This document shows, piece after piece, positions 55,357-64,000 of a stretch of DNA of 64,000 nucleotides; the stretch's first letter is position 1, and every line of letters begins with the position of its first letter. This DNA comes from Myxococcus fulvus. GTDB lineage: Bacteria > Myxococcota > Myxococcia > Myxococcales > Myxococcaceae. The notes beneath the pieces were generated by a model, which saw only the letters and a program-made list of their open reading frames with translations, had not been told where the DNA came from and made no database searches. The DNA lies in assembly GCF_900111765.1 (NCBI RefSeq), contig NZ_FOIB01000005.1:682001-746000 (forward strand), given 5' to 3'. A program made the position numbers and the translations under genes.

Positions 55357-57072
55357 TCAAGCGGCGACGCGCACGTCCTTGAGGCGCAGCGACAGCTTGC
55401 GCTGGCCCCGGAAGGTGTCGAAGCCGGCCTGGAAGGCCAGGTCCACCGGCCCCTCCACCAGCCGCACGCGGTCCGCCATGCCGAAGCCGATGGCGTCCAG
55501 CTCCGGCGCGTCCATGAGGGCGAGCTTGAGGTGGCCATGGCTGCCCGCGGACTTGGCCGGCAGCACGCGCGGACGGGCCACCTGGTGGCGCAACACCAGC
55601 ACGGGCTCCGGGTTGCCCTGACCGAAGGGCCCCAGCCGCTGGAGCGCCTCCACCGCCGTGGCGTCCAGCTCCCGCGGGCTCACCACCGCGTCCACGCGGC
55701 AGCGGGGGATGAGGTCCTCGGGGGACAGGCGCTGGAGGGCAATCTTCTCGAAGGCCTCGCGCAGCGCGGGCAGCTTGTCCGCGTCGATGGTGAGGCCCGC
55801 GGCGTGCTTGTGACCGCCGAACTTGGTGAGCAGCTCCGAGCAGCCGCTGAGCGCGTCGAAGAGGTGGAATGCCTCGATGCTGCGCGCCGAGCCCTTCCCC
55901 ACCCCGTCCTTCACGCCCACCATGACGGTGGGCCGGTGGTAGCGCTCCACCACGCGCGAGGCGACGATGCCGATGACGCCCGGGTGCCAGCCCTCGTCGT
56001 AGAGCACGAAGCCGCGCGCGTCCTTGCGCTCCTCCGCCTGCGCCAGCGCCTGCGTGAGGATGGTGCTCTCGATGCCCTGGCGCTCCGCGTTGGCCCGGTC
56101 CAGCACCGACGCCAGCGCGCGCGCCGACTCGAGCGACTCCGAGCAGAGCAGCTGCAGGCCCAGCGACGCGTCATGCAGCCGACCCGCGGCGTTGATGCGA
56201 GGCCCCAGCCGGAAGCCCACCTGGCCCGCCGTAATCGGGGTGTCAGGGTCCATCCCCGCCACCTCCTTCAGCGCGCGCACGCCAGGACGACGCGCGGCGG
56301 TGAGCTCCTGCAGGCCGTGGGTGACGAGGATGCGGTTGGCGCCAGTGAGCGGCACCACGTCCGCCACCGTGGCCAGCGCCACCAGGTCCATCAGCGCCTT
56401 GAGGTTGGGCTCCTTGCGCGTGGCGAAGTAGCCGTCGTCGCGCAGCCGCTTGCGCAGCCCCATGCAGAAGTTGAAGGCCACGCCCGCCGCGCACAGCGCC
56501 TTGGTGGGGTACTCGCAGCCGGGCTGGTGCGGGTTGAGCACCGCCACCGCGGGGGGCAGCGTGGGCGGCACCGTGTGGTGGTCCACCACCACCACGTCCA
56601 GCCCCAGCTCCTTCGCGCGGGTGATTTCGGCCACGGACGTGATTCCGCAGTCCAGCGTCACCAGCACCCGCGTCCCATCCCCGGCGATGCGCTCCACCGC
56701 GCCCAGGTTCAGGCCGTAGCCCTCATCCAGCCGGTGGGGGATGTACGTGGCCAGCTGCGACATGCCCAGCTCGCGCAGGAACAGGAACAGGAGCGACGTG
56801 GAGCACACCCCGTCCACGTCGTAGTCGCCGTACAGCGTCACCTTCTCGCGCTTGTGCAGCGCGCGCACCAGCCGCTCCACGCCCGCCGCCATGCCCTTCA
56901 TCCGGAAGGGGTCCGGCAGGTCCGCCAACCTGTCTGACAGGAATGCCGAGGCCGACTCCGGCGTCCGGTATCCCCGGTGCAAGAGCACCCTCGCCGCGAG
57001 CGGATGGAGCGACAGCTCCCCAGCGAGCGACCCCACCTCCTCCTCGACCACGTCTGGAAGCAACCACCGCAC
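55357..57072 (-). CDS. recJ: Single-stranded-DNA exonuclease RecJ
   Basis: A 571-residue DHH-family 5'-3' exonuclease acting in recombination and repair. Motifs: YGDYDVDGVCSTSLL, VTLDCGITS, VVVVDHHTVPPTLPP, RINAAGRLHDASLG and FGGHKHAAGLTID. The GTG at 57072 is chosen: it gives the usual RecJ N-terminus (RWLLPDVVEEEVGSLAGEL) and has GGGGAG 7 bp upstream. A longer ATG form from 57186 would add 38 residues with no conserved pattern. Confidence 0.92.
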   Translation of the reverse strand: MRWLLPDVVEEEVGSLAGELSLHPLAARVLLHRGYRTPESASAFLSDRLADLPDPFRMKGMAAGVERLVRALHKREKVTLYGDYDVDGVCSTSLLFLFLRELGMSQLATYIPHRLDEGYGLNLGAVERIAGDGTRVLVTLDCGITSVAEITRAKELGLDVVVVDHHTVPPTLPPAVAVLNPHQPGCEYPTKALCAAGVAFNFCMGLRKRLRDDGYFATRKEPNLKALMDLVALATVADVVPLTGANRILVTHGLQELTAARRPGVRALKEVAGMDPDTPITAGQVGFRLGPRINAAGRLHDASLGLQLLCSESLESARALASVLDRANAERQGIESTILTQALAQAEERKDARGFVLYDEGWHPGVIGIVASRVVERYHRPTVMVGVKDGVGKGSARSIEAFHLFDALSGCSELLTKFGGHKHAAGLTIDADKLPALREAFEKIALQRLSPEDLIPRCRVDAVVSPRELDATAVEALQRLGPFGQGNPEPVLVLRHQVARPRVLPAKSAGSHGHLKLALMDAPELDAIGFGMADRVRLVEGPVDLAFQAGFDTFRGQRKLSLRLKDVRVAA

Positions 57073-57259
57073 TCGCGAGCTCCCCTCCTCGGCGCACGTG
57101 ACTCCTCCGTGGCCGGGACGAAATCTTGACACGCGAGACAGTACCTCAGACGTCTGACGAGGAAAGTCCAACCTGGGGCACGACATTTCCCTTCCTGCTC
57201 ACGCGTTCAGGCATGCGCTCGCCCCGCTGCCTGCTGGTGGGGAGCGCGCCGTGCGCCCG

Positions 57260-57278
57260 GTGCACAGCTTGAGTGCAC
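57260..57278. promoter_or_regulatory. GTGCAC-N7-GTGCAC element before the outer-membrane protein gene
   Basis: Two GTGCAC palindromes spaced by 7 bp, ending 21 bp before the ATG of the next gene. A TCAGACGTCTGA palindrome (57146-57157) and TTGACA (57126-57131) lie further upstream. Function unproven. Confidence 0.3.
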
Positions 57279-57299
57279 ACCACCTGATAGGGAGGACGC

Positions 57300-57899
57300 A
57301 TGTTTTCAAGGGGTATCCAGGTTGGCGCGCTCGCGCTCGCGATTCTCGCTGCGGGGACGGCCTCCGCGCAGGAGCGCAAAGCGGGCAAGCGCGGAGACGT
57401 CAACGTGTTCCTCAAGGGCGGCCTGGGCGACTACACGGGCAACCTGGGAGATCTGACGAGCACCGGTCCATCGTGGGGTCTCTCACTCAACGTGCAGCCC
57501 ACCACGTTCCTGGGGTTCGAGCTCGGCTACGAGGGCTCGCAGAACGGCATCAACGACGTGCGCATCCTCGATGATGGCCCGTCCATCGTCCGCCAGGGTG
57601 GCAGCGCGCTCGTGAAGCTCTCGCCGCCCATGCTCACCTCGGTGCGGCCCTTCGTCGGCGCGGGCTTCGGCCTGACGTACGTGGACGTGCGCGGCACCGG
57701 CGGCGGCTTCTACGACAGTGACACCATGGAAGAGGTGCCGCTCGCCGCGGGCCTGGAGTTCAACAGCGGCGCGCTCACCGCGGGCCTCCGGGCCACCTAC
57801 CGCGTGCTGATTGACGACGCGGGCTTCGCCAACGGCGCGGTGGAGGACACCGACGGCGGCCTCTTCGACGCCTCCGTGACGCTGGGCGCGCGCTTCTAG
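57300..57899 (+). CDS. Outer-membrane beta-barrel protein
   Basis: A 199-residue protein with signal peptide (VGALALAILAAGTASAQ) and strands in the OmpA/OmpW-like style (VNVFLKGGLGDYTGN, FLGFELGYEGSQNG, VRPFVGAGFGLTYVDVR) ending DASVTLGARF, with a terminal aromatic. GGGAGG is 4 bp before the ATG. A strong terminator follows. Function unknown; probably a small pore or structural barrel. Confidence 0.82.
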   Translation: MFSRGIQVGALALAILAAGTASAQERKAGKRGDVNVFLKGGLGDYTGNLGDLTSTGPSWGLSLNVQPTTFLGFELGYEGSQNGINDVRILDDGPSIVRQGGSALVKLSPPMLTSVRPFVGAGFGLTYVDVRGTGGGFYDSDTMEEVPLAAGLEFNSGALTAGLRATYRVLIDDAGFANGAVEDTDGGLFDASVTLGARF

Positions 57900-57924
57900 G
57901 CACACGTCCCGCTCCAGAAACACC

Positions 57925-57970
57925 GAGGGCCCTGACTTCCGACCATCCGGAAGCACAGGGCCCTCTTTCG
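57925..57970. terminator. Nested-hairpin bidirectional terminator
   Basis: Outer stem GAGGGCCCTG (57925-57934) / CAGGGCCCTC (57956-57965) and inner stem CTTCCG / CGGAAG with a 6-nt loop, followed by TTTCG on the plus strand. It lies between convergent genes (outer-membrane protein and secF), with a short T-run on the plus side. The best terminator in the window. Confidence 0.8.
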
Positions 57971-58010
57971 TGTCACGAGCCCGGTGACGAGCTCAGACAG
58001 ACTTCGTGAT

Positions 58011-59159
58011 TCAGGCCGGCGCGGTGACGCGGGCTTCCTTCGCCGCGGCGCGCTCGTCCAGCCAGATGGTCAGCGGGCTGGCGATGTACACGGACGAGTA
58101 GGTGCCCACCAGGATGCCCACCAGCATGGCCATGGCGAAGTCGAAGATCTCGCCCACGCCGAAGATGAGCAGACCGATGAGCGACAGCGCCGTGGTGCCG
58201 GAGGTGAGGATGGTGCGGCCCAGCGTGTCGTTGATGGCGATGTTGATGACCTCCGCGAACGGCTTGCCCTTGAACTTGGCCATGTCCTCGCGGATGCGGT
58301 CGTAGATGACGATGGTGTCGTTCACCGAGTAGCCGACGATGGTCAGCAGCGCGGCGATGGCCGTGAGGTTGAACTCGCGGCGGCTCACCAGGTAGTAGCC
58401 CGCCACCATGATGACGTCGTGGAGCATGGCCAAGAGCGCGCCGGGGCCGAACTTGAAGTCGAACCGGAACGCCACGTAGATGAGGATGGCCACCATGGAG
58501 TACAGCAGCGCCATGACGCCGCGGTTGCGCAGCTGCTTGCCCACCTGCGGACCGACGTAGTCCACGCGGCGCTGCTCGAAGTCCGGCTTCTCCAGACCCG
58601 CGCTCAGCGCGCCGTACACCTTGTCCGCCATGCCGCTGGCGACGACCTGGTAGTCGACGCCCGTGCCGCCCTGGTTCTCGCCCAGGACACGGACCTCCTG
58701 CACGCCGGTGCCGCTCTTCTCCACCGCCGCCTTGATGGCCTCCGCCGTCAGCGGCGTCGAGGAGCGGAAGTTGATGATGCCGTTGGCCAGGTCCGCGTAG
58801 ACGTTCTTCACGCTCCCCAGGCCCTCGATGGCCGCCTTGGCCTTGTCCGCGTTCTCCTCGTTGAGCTGCGTGACGCCGCCCATGCGCAGGAGGAACGCGT
58901 TCTCGGAGGCGCTGCCGATGTTCTGCACGCTCACGTCGTGCAAATCACCCTTCTGCGCGCGCTGACGCACCTCGGCCGCGGTGACGGGGTGGTCGAACTT
59001 CAGCTCGACCACCGTGCCGCCGGCGAAGTCCACGCCGTAGTTGAACCCCACCGTCGCAATGCCCACCAGGATGGCGAGATTGATGATGGTGGAGATGAAC
59101 ACGGCCGGCTTGCGCTTGCCGATGAAGTCGATGTTGGTCTTGTTCTTGAGGATCTGCAT
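58011..59159 (-). CDS. secF: Protein translocase subunit SecF
   Basis: A 382-residue RND-family subunit that uses the proton gradient to pull secreted proteins through SecYEG. Helix 1, then FNYGVDFAGGTVVELKF (family signature), a periplasmic domain, and five C-terminal helices (VMALLYSMVAILIYVAFRF, LTAIAALLTIVGYSVNDTIV, TLGRTILTSGTTALSLIGLL). It follows secD by 24 bp and ends before the strong terminator. Confidence 0.97.
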   Translation of the reverse strand: MQILKNKTNIDFIGKRKPAVFISTIINLAILVGIATVGFNYGVDFAGGTVVELKFDHPVTAAEVRQRAQKGDLHDVSVQNIGSASENAFLLRMGGVTQLNEENADKAKAAIEGLGSVKNVYADLANGIINFRSSTPLTAEAIKAAVEKSGTGVQEVRVLGENQGGTGVDYQVVASGMADKVYGALSAGLEKPDFEQRRVDYVGPQVGKQLRNRGVMALLYSMVAILIYVAFRFDFKFGPGALLAMLHDVIMVAGYYLVSRREFNLTAIAALLTIVGYSVNDTIVIYDRIREDMAKFKGKPFAEVINIAINDTLGRTILTSGTTALSLIGLLIFGVGEIFDFAMAMLVGILVGTYSSVYIASPLTIWLDERAAAKEARVTAPA

Positions 59160-59183
59160 GGCAGTTTCCCGGGCTCCCGCCGG

Positions 59184-60956
59184 TCAGACGGACACCGACT
59201 GCGCATTACGGCCGTGGACGAAGTAGGTCATCAGTACGCGCGTGACCAGGATGGACGTGAACAGCGAGGCCAGAAGCCCGATGATCATCGTGGTGGCGAA
59301 GCCTCGCACCGGTCCCGTTCCCGTGAAGAACAGGATGAAGCCGGCGATGAGCGCCGTCACGTGCGCGTCGAAGATGGTCCAGAAGGCACGGTCATATCCC
59401 TGGTCCACCGCCGCCTTCGCCGTCTTCCCGTGGGAGAGCTCCTCGCGGATGCGCTCGTTGATGAGCACGTTGGCGTCCACCGCGATGCCCAGTGTCAGCA
59501 CGAACCCCGCGATGCCAGGCAGTGTCAGTGTCGCGTTGAAGAACGCCAACCCCGCCAGGATGAGCAGACCGTTGAGGATGAGGGCCACGTCCGCGATGAG
59601 CCCCGCCTTGCGGTAGTAGAGCGCCATGAAGAGCACCACCAGGCCCAGGCCCAGCAGCACGGCCAGGCCGCCCTTCTTGATGAGCTCGTCACCCAGGCTC
59701 GCGCCCACCTGACGAATCTCGCCCACCGTCACCGGCGCGGGCAGCGCGCCCGCCTTGAGCACCAGCGCCAGCGTCTGCGCCTCGCCCAGCCACTCGTCGC
59801 GGGTGCGAGCACCCATGCGACCCATGGTGATGCGCGCGCGGCCGCCGCCGATCTTCTCGTTGATGTTCGGCGCGGTGTGGACGTTGTCGTCCAGCACGAT
59901 GGCCATCCGGCGGCCCACGCCCGCCTCGGTCAGCTTCTCGAACTCGCGCGCGCCGGCCGGGTCGAACGCGATGTTCACCTCCGGCTCGTTCATCTGGTTC
60001 ACGGACGCGTCCGCGCCCGCCAGGCTCTCACCGGTGAGCGGGACGTTCTTGTCCAGGAGGTACGTGCGGTACGACGAGCACTCGTTCTTCTTCAGCGGGT
60101 TCGCGATGCACTCGGTGACGACCTGGCGGTTCTCCGGAACCTTGTCCTTGGTGTACTCGAGCAGCGCCTCGCGCGAGGGGCTCTGCAGCTGGGCGAAGCC
60201 GCCCTCGTCCGTCACGGTGATGTCGCTGCCCGCGGGGGGCGGCGTCGTCTGGAGCATCTGCGCGAAGAACTGGGGGTTGGTGTCGTCCACCATCCGGAAC
60301 TCGAGCTGCGCGGTGGTGCCCACCAGCTCCTTGGCCTGCTCCGGGTTGCTGCGACCGGGCAGCGAAATCTGGATGGAGTCGGTGCCGAGCTTTCGCACGT
60401 CCACTTCGGCCACGCCCCACTTGTCGATGCGGCGGCGGATGACGAGCATCGCCTGGTCCACCGCTTCCTCCCGGAAGCGATTGACCTGCGTGTCGTCGGG
60501 CGACAGCACGAGCGTCGCGCCGTCGCGGCTGACCCGCTTGAAGTCGCCGAAGGTCGCCAGGACGTCCTTCTCGATGGCGTCCATCGTCGCCGGGTCCTTC
60601 GCCGTCAAGGTGAGCTGGAGCTTCTCCGGGTCCGTATCCGCCGTGACCTCGCCGAGCTTCTTGTCGGCGACGTACGTGGCGATCTGCTGGCCTCGGCGCT
60701 CGGTCCGCTTCTGGAGCGCCGTCTTGGTGTCCACGCGCATCACCATGTGGATGCCGCCCTGAAGGTCCAGGCCCAGGTTGAGCCGGTACTTCGCGGGAGG
60801 CGCCCACGCCGGCAGCTTCTCCTCGAGAAGCGCCAGGTTGTTGCGCTGGTCACGATCCATGACCACCAGCGTGTAATACGTCGGAATCAGGAACCAGATG
60901 GTCCCCAGCGTCACCGCGACAATCAGTCCAAACTTCCACCACCAGCCGCGGTCCAT
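59184..60956 (-). CDS. secD: Protein translocase subunit SecD
   Basis: A 590-residue RND-type subunit with an N-terminal helix, GLDLQGGIHMVMRVDTK, a large periplasmic region (head domains containing EVNIAFDPAGAREF), and six C-terminal helices with IAGFVLTLGIAVDANVLINE and DAHVTALIAGFILFFTG. Works with SecF and YajC. It follows yajC by 2 bp, so the three are co-transcribed. Confidence 0.97.
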   Translation of the reverse strand: MDRGWWWKFGLIVAVTLGTIWFLIPTYYTLVVMDRDQRNNLALLEEKLPAWAPPAKYRLNLGLDLQGGIHMVMRVDTKTALQKRTERRGQQIATYVADKKLGEVTADTDPEKLQLTLTAKDPATMDAIEKDVLATFGDFKRVSRDGATLVLSPDDTQVNRFREEAVDQAMLVIRRRIDKWGVAEVDVRKLGTDSIQISLPGRSNPEQAKELVGTTAQLEFRMVDDTNPQFFAQMLQTTPPPAGSDITVTDEGGFAQLQSPSREALLEYTKDKVPENRQVVTECIANPLKKNECSSYRTYLLDKNVPLTGESLAGADASVNQMNEPEVNIAFDPAGAREFEKLTEAGVGRRMAIVLDDNVHTAPNINEKIGGGRARITMGRMGARTRDEWLGEAQTLALVLKAGALPAPVTVGEIRQVGASLGDELIKKGGLAVLLGLGLVVLFMALYYRKAGLIADVALILNGLLILAGLAFFNATLTLPGIAGFVLTLGIAVDANVLINERIREELSHGKTAKAAVDQGYDRAFWTIFDAHVTALIAGFILFFTGTGPVRGFATTMIIGLLASLFTSILVTRVLMTYFVHGRNAQSVSV

Positions 60957-60958
60957 TT

Positions 60959-61315
60959 TTACTTCTCCTCCTTCTTCTTCTCTTCGGTCGGCGCCCCCGC
61001 CTGCGCGCCCTCGGCCACCGTGCCCTTGGCACTGATGGACGTCTTCAGGATGCGAACGCGCACACCGCTCGCGACCTCCACCGTCACGGTCCGCTCGTCC
61101 ACCTGGTGGATCTTCCCGAGCATGCCGCCCGCGGTGACCACCTCATCGCCCTTCTTGAGCGAAGTGAGCAGGTTGCGGTGTTCCTTCATCTGCTTCTGCT
61201 GTGGGCGGATCATGACGAAGTACATGATCGCGACCAATCCCACGAGCAGAGCCAGGGTGTTCAGCGGGCTCGTCCCGCCCCCGGCCTGCGCCAGCATCAA
61301 AAAGCTCAGAGCCAC
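60959..61315 (-). CDS. yajC: Preprotein translocase subunit YajC
   Basis: A 118-residue protein with a single membrane helix (LALLVGLVAIMYFVM), then IRPQQKQMKEHRNLL and GDEVVTAGGMLGKI, characteristic of YajC. The C-terminal tail is Lys/Glu-rich. First gene of the yajC-secD-secF operon. Confidence 0.95.
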   Translation of the reverse strand: MALSFLMLAQAGGGTSPLNTLALLVGLVAIMYFVMIRPQQKQMKEHRNLLTSLKKGDEVVTAGGMLGKIHQVDERTVTVEVASGVRVRILKTSISAKGTVAEGAQAGAPTEEKKKEEK

Positions 61316-61387
61316 AGACTGCCTCGTCGGTTGTGGAAGGCTTGGGATGGGAGACCCCCCACGCTAATCGAGGAACCCATCCTGAAA

Positions 61388-61413
61388 GGGGGCCCTCTTA
61401 GCAAGGGGTCCCC
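61388..61413 (-). terminator. Hairpin after tgt
   Basis: GGGGGCCC (61388-61395) and GGGGTCCCC (61405-61413) form 8 pairs including one G-U. Reading the minus strand it lies 45 bp past the tgt stop and is followed by CTTTC. It could separate tgt from yajC. Confidence 0.5.
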
Positions 61414-61458
61414 ATGTGAGCAAGTGAACGCGGGAACCCCGACATCCCAACCGCCCGC

Positions 61459-62676
61459 TCAGCGGCCACGGGTCCGCTCGGCCTCCTGGGCCCGCGCCCG
61501 CTCTCGGAAGTCCCGGGCGAAGGCGGCGTAGCGGTCCTCCGCGATGGCCCGGCGCACCTGGGCCATCAACCCCAGGAAGTAATGGAGGTTGTGCAGGGTG
61601 TTCAGGCGCATGGCCAGGATCTCCCCCGCCGCGAACAGGTGCCGCAGGTAGGCCCTGCTGAAGTTGCGGCAGGTGTAGCAGGAGCACTCAGGGTCCACCG
61701 GCCTGGGGTCCTTGGCGAACGCCGCGTTGCGGATGGTGAGCTTGCCCTCCGAGGTGAAGAGCAGGCCGTTGCGTGCGCAACGCGTCGGAAGCACGCAATC
61801 GAACATGTCCACGCCGTGCTCCACGCACGTCACCAGGTCCACGGGGGTGCCCACGCCCATGAGGTAGCGGGGCTTGTCCCGGGGGAGCAGCGGCGCGGAG
61901 TACGCCACGCCCGCATGCATGGCCTCGGGGGCCTCGCCCACCGAGTAGCCGCCCAGCGCGTAGCCGGGCAGGTCCACCGCGCACACCTCCTCGGCGTGGC
62001 GCTTGCGCAAATCCTCGTGCAGGCCGCCCTGGACGATGCCGAAGAGCGACGAGCGCCCCCGGCTCCACGCCTTCTCGCACCGGTGCAGCCAGCGGGTGGT
62101 GCGCGCCAGGGACTTCTCCAGATAGGAGCGCTCGGCGGTGGAGGGCGGGCACTCGTCGAACGCCATGATGACGTCCGCGCCCAGCGTCTCCTGGATGTCG
62201 ATGGAGCGCTCGGGCGTGAGGAAGTGACGCGCGCCGTCGAGGTGGGACTGGAAGGCGGCGCCCTCCTCGGTGATTTTGCGCTTCTCCGACAGGCTGAAGA
62301 CCTGGAAGCCGCCGCTGTCGGTGAGCATGGGCCGGTTCCAGGAGACGAACTGGTGCAGGCCGCCCATCTCGCCCACGAGCTGCTCACCGGGGCGCAGCAT
62401 CAGGTGGTAGGTGTTGCCGAGGATGATCTGCGCGTCCATGGTGAGCAGGTCATCCGGGCCCACGCCCTTGACGCTGCCCACGGTGCCCACGGGCATGAAG
62501 ATGGGCGTCTCGATGGGACCGTGGGGCGTGTTGAGCCGTCCGCGACGGGCCTTGGTGCCGGAGGCATCCTCGTGGAGCAGCTCGAACTTCACCATGCCCG
62601 GCGCCACCCGCGTGTCGCCCTTCTCCCGCGTCGCCTCGCGCGGCGTGCCCGCGTCCTGCTCGTGCTGCTCACCCAT
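61459..62676 (-). CDS. tgt: tRNA-guanine transglycosylase (queuosine pathway)
   Basis: A 405-residue enzyme that exchanges G34 of tRNAs for preQ1. The catalytic region has PMLTDSGGFQVFSL and FDECPPS, and the second nucleophile lies in VDMFDCVLPTR. The zinc site is CSCYTCRNFSRAYLRHLF with a later His. Starts: ATG 62676 has GGAG 7 bp upstream; a GTG at 62685 overlaps the queA stop. It follows queA directly, the usual queA-tgt-yajC-secDF order. Confidence 0.95.
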   Translation of the reverse strand: MGEQHEQDAGTPREATREKGDTRVAPGMVKFELLHEDASGTKARRGRLNTPHGPIETPIFMPVGTVGSVKGVGPDDLLTMDAQIILGNTYHLMLRPGEQLVGEMGGLHQFVSWNRPMLTDSGGFQVFSLSEKRKITEEGAAFQSHLDGARHFLTPERSIDIQETLGADVIMAFDECPPSTAERSYLEKSLARTTRWLHRCEKAWSRGRSSLFGIVQGGLHEDLRKRHAEEVCAVDLPGYALGGYSVGEAPEAMHAGVAYSAPLLPRDKPRYLMGVGTPVDLVTCVEHGVDMFDCVLPTRCARNGLLFTSEGKLTIRNAAFAKDPRPVDPECSCYTCRNFSRAYLRHLFAAGEILAMRLNTLHNLHYFLGLMAQVRRAIAEDRYAAFARDFRERARAQEAERTRGR

Positions 62677-62681
62677 GACAC

Positions 62682-63767
62682 TCACTCCGACACCAGCATG
62701 GCGTCGCCGTAGCTGAAGAATCGATATCCCGCGCGCACCGCCTCTGAATACGCGGCGAGCGTGCGTTCCCGGCCCAACAAGGCGCTGACGAGCACCACCA
62801 GCGTGGAGCGCGGCAGGTGGAAGTTCGTCAAGAGCGCGTCCACCTGGCGGAAGGTGAAGCCCGGGCGGATGAAGAGCGTCGTCTCGCCGGGGCCCTCACG
62901 CAGCTTCCCCGTCGCCGCGTCGGTGGCGGACTCCAGCGTGCGCACCACGGTGGTCCCCACGGCCACCACGCGTCGACCCTCCGCCTTCGCCGCGTTCACC
63001 TCGCGCGCGGTGGACTCGGGCACGGTGTAGCGCTCGGGGTGCATGTGGTGCTTGTCCAGCTCCTCCTCGCGCACGGGGAGGAAGGTGCCGGGCCCCACAT
63101 CCAGCGTCACCAGGGCGCGGCGCACGCCCCGGGCCTCGAGCGCGGCCAGGGTGTCCTGGGTGAAGTGCAGACCCGCGGTGGGGGCGGCCACGGCGCCGGA
63201 GGCCTTGGCGTACACCGTCTGGTAGCGCTCGGCGTCCGCGGCATCGGGCTCGCGGGTGATGTAGGGCGGCAGTGGCAGGCGGCCCGCGGCGTCGAGCAGC
63301 GAGGCCAGCGACGCACCGGGCGGCGCATGGAAGCGCACGCGGTACTCCCCTCCTCCGAGCACCTCGAGTACCTCCGCCTCCAGGCCGCTGGCGAAGGTGA
63401 GGCGCTGGCCGGGCTTGAGGCCCTTGGAGGCCTGGCCGAGGCAGAGCCAGTCGAGGGACTCGGGGGCGCCACCGAGCGCGGCGGAGGTGAGCGTGGAGGC
63501 GGCCGGACGCACCACCAGCAGCTCCACGCGGCCTCCGGAGCCGGCCTTCTGGCCCAGCAGGCGCGCGGGGATGACACGGGCGTCATTGAGGACGAGCAGG
63601 TCTCCGGGGCCGAGCAGCTCCAGCACATCGGAGAACTGGCGGTGGCTCACGTCGCCCGACGAGCGGCGCACGTGCATCAGCCGCGAGGCGTCGCGCTGGG
63701 GGAGCGGCGCCTGGGCAATCTGGGACTCGGGGAGCTCGAAGTCGTAGTCTGAGAGGCGGGACGACAC
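62682..63767 (-). CDS. queA: S-adenosylmethionine:tRNA ribosyltransferase-isomerase
   Basis: A 361-residue enzyme that transfers and rearranges the ribosyl group of SAM onto preQ1-tRNA to form epoxyqueuosine. Motifs are DYDFELPESQIAQAPL, DLLVLNDARVIPARL, PTAGLHFT and GYRFFSYGDAMLV. The start is taken as GTG at 63767, which fits the usual N-terminus; a GTG at 63794 adds nine residues. It is followed directly by tgt. Confidence 0.93.
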   Translation of the reverse strand: MSSRLSDYDFELPESQIAQAPLPQRDASRLMHVRRSSGDVSHRQFSDVLELLGPGDLLVLNDARVIPARLLGQKAGSGGRVELLVVRPAASTLTSAALGGAPESLDWLCLGQASKGLKPGQRLTFASGLEAEVLEVLGGGEYRVRFHAPPGASLASLLDAAGRLPLPPYITREPDAADAERYQTVYAKASGAVAAPTAGLHFTQDTLAALEARGVRRALVTLDVGPGTFLPVREEELDKHHMHPERYTVPESTAREVNAAKAEGRRVVAVGTTVVRTLESATDAATGKLREGPGETTLFIRPGFTFRQVDALLTNFHLPRSTLVVLVSALLGRERTLAAYSEAVRAGYRFFSYGDAMLVSE

Positions 63768-63827
63768 GGGGTTGGCGCTTGTAGCAGCCCCCACGCCGCC
63801 ACGGAAAGCGCGCCGACGCCAGGGGCC

Positions 63828-64000
63828 TCAGTAGAGCTGCTGCAGCTCGGCACCGGGGTAGTAGTGGGTGAGGATTTCCAGGTACCCCCTGCCCTTGTCG
63901 GCGAGCGCCTTGGCGCCCCACTGGCAGAGCCCGGCCCCGTGGCCATAGCCGCGTCCGGAGAACTGGTAGCCCTGGTCGGTCCGTTCCACCTCGAAATCGA
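63828..64000 (-). CDS. SpoIID/LytB-domain protein, C-terminal part only
   Basis: The minus-strand frame ending at TGA 63828-63830 reads FSGRGYGHGAGLCQWGAKAL, then LTHYYPGAELQQLY. GRGYGHG-x-G-x-x-QWGA is the SpoIID signature near the end of this lytic-transglycosylase-related family. Only 56 residues are inside the window; the start is beyond base 64000. It lies 60 bp before queA and may be transcribed with it. Confidence 0.85.
   Translation of the reverse strand, partial: DFEVERTDQGYQFSGRGYGHGAGLCQWGAKALADKGRGYLEILTHYYPGAELQQLY

Noticed and set aside
57984..61367. An 1127-codon open frame on the plus strand
   Set aside because: It lies opposite secF, secD and yajC. The real genes are unmistakable on the minus strand.

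Overview
The window is high-GC DNA with strong G/C preference at third codon positions. Gene content points to a predatory myxobacterium of the Myxococcus/Corallococcus type: a Tad-like secretion locus, FHA proteins, many proline/alanine-rich lipoproteins, an HD-GYP regulator, and the xseA-xseB-ispA, secDF-yajC and queA-tgt groupings. No tRNA, rRNA, CRISPR array, transposase or integrase was recognised.

Layout. 1-5150 (minus): ispA (cut by the window edge), a stand-alone receiver, xseB and xseA, following an FHA protein. 5187-19863 (minus): a Tad-like locus reading right to left: ECF sigma, zinc-finger anti-sigma, large TadE/TadG-type pseudopilins, exported proteins, a small pilin-like protein, a membrane protein and a lipoprotein; then, behind its own promoter, cpaB, tadB, tadC and a membrane FHA protein. 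It has no ATPase (TadA), secretin (RcpA/CpaC) or TadZ, so partners must be elsewhere. From memory this split layout resembles the Kil contact-killing apparatus of Myxococcus xanthus (inference). 19949-25041 (minus): a DUF2085 protein, two Opp/Dpp-type ABC ATPases without permeases, two MshEN proteins without an ATPase, and a LolB-like lipoprotein. 25085-26273 (plus): an ExbB/ExbD pair. 26412-30581 (minus): acyl-CoA dehydrogenase, a two-subunit hot-dog dehydratase and a Rossmann dehydrogenase. 30820-45869: HD-GYP regulator, HEAT/cyclophilin lipoprotein, MoxR/DUF58 pair, SNF2 helicase, Smr protein, DUF72 protein, a NarL-type two-component system and a diacylglycerol kinase-like protein. 46006-52479: a zinc-ribbon protein, phzF divergent from a mocR gene, then aspS. 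A 1.45-kb segment carrying a WD40 gene lies between mocR and aspS and is bounded by a perfect 47-bp direct repeat. 52808-64000: a metallopeptidase-like lipoprotein with a barrel partner, YHS protein, recJ, outer-membrane protein, secF-secD-yajC, tgt-queA and the end of a SpoIID-family gene.

How the genes work together. The sigma/anti-sigma pair, pseudopilins, platform proteins and FHA proteins probably form one envelope machine under ECF and Ser/Thr-kinase control. Lipid genes recur (ispA, acyl-CoA dehydrogenase, dehydratase pair, DgkA-like kinase), as do DNA/RNA maintenance genes (xseAB, recJ, aspS, queA/tgt). Signals beyond the genes include the 47-bp repeat islet, an SSB-like C-terminal tip on XseB, acidic-R-T-acidic repeats in an FHA protein, a perfect 10-bp-arm dyad at a two-component promoter, and repeat elements around the mocR start.
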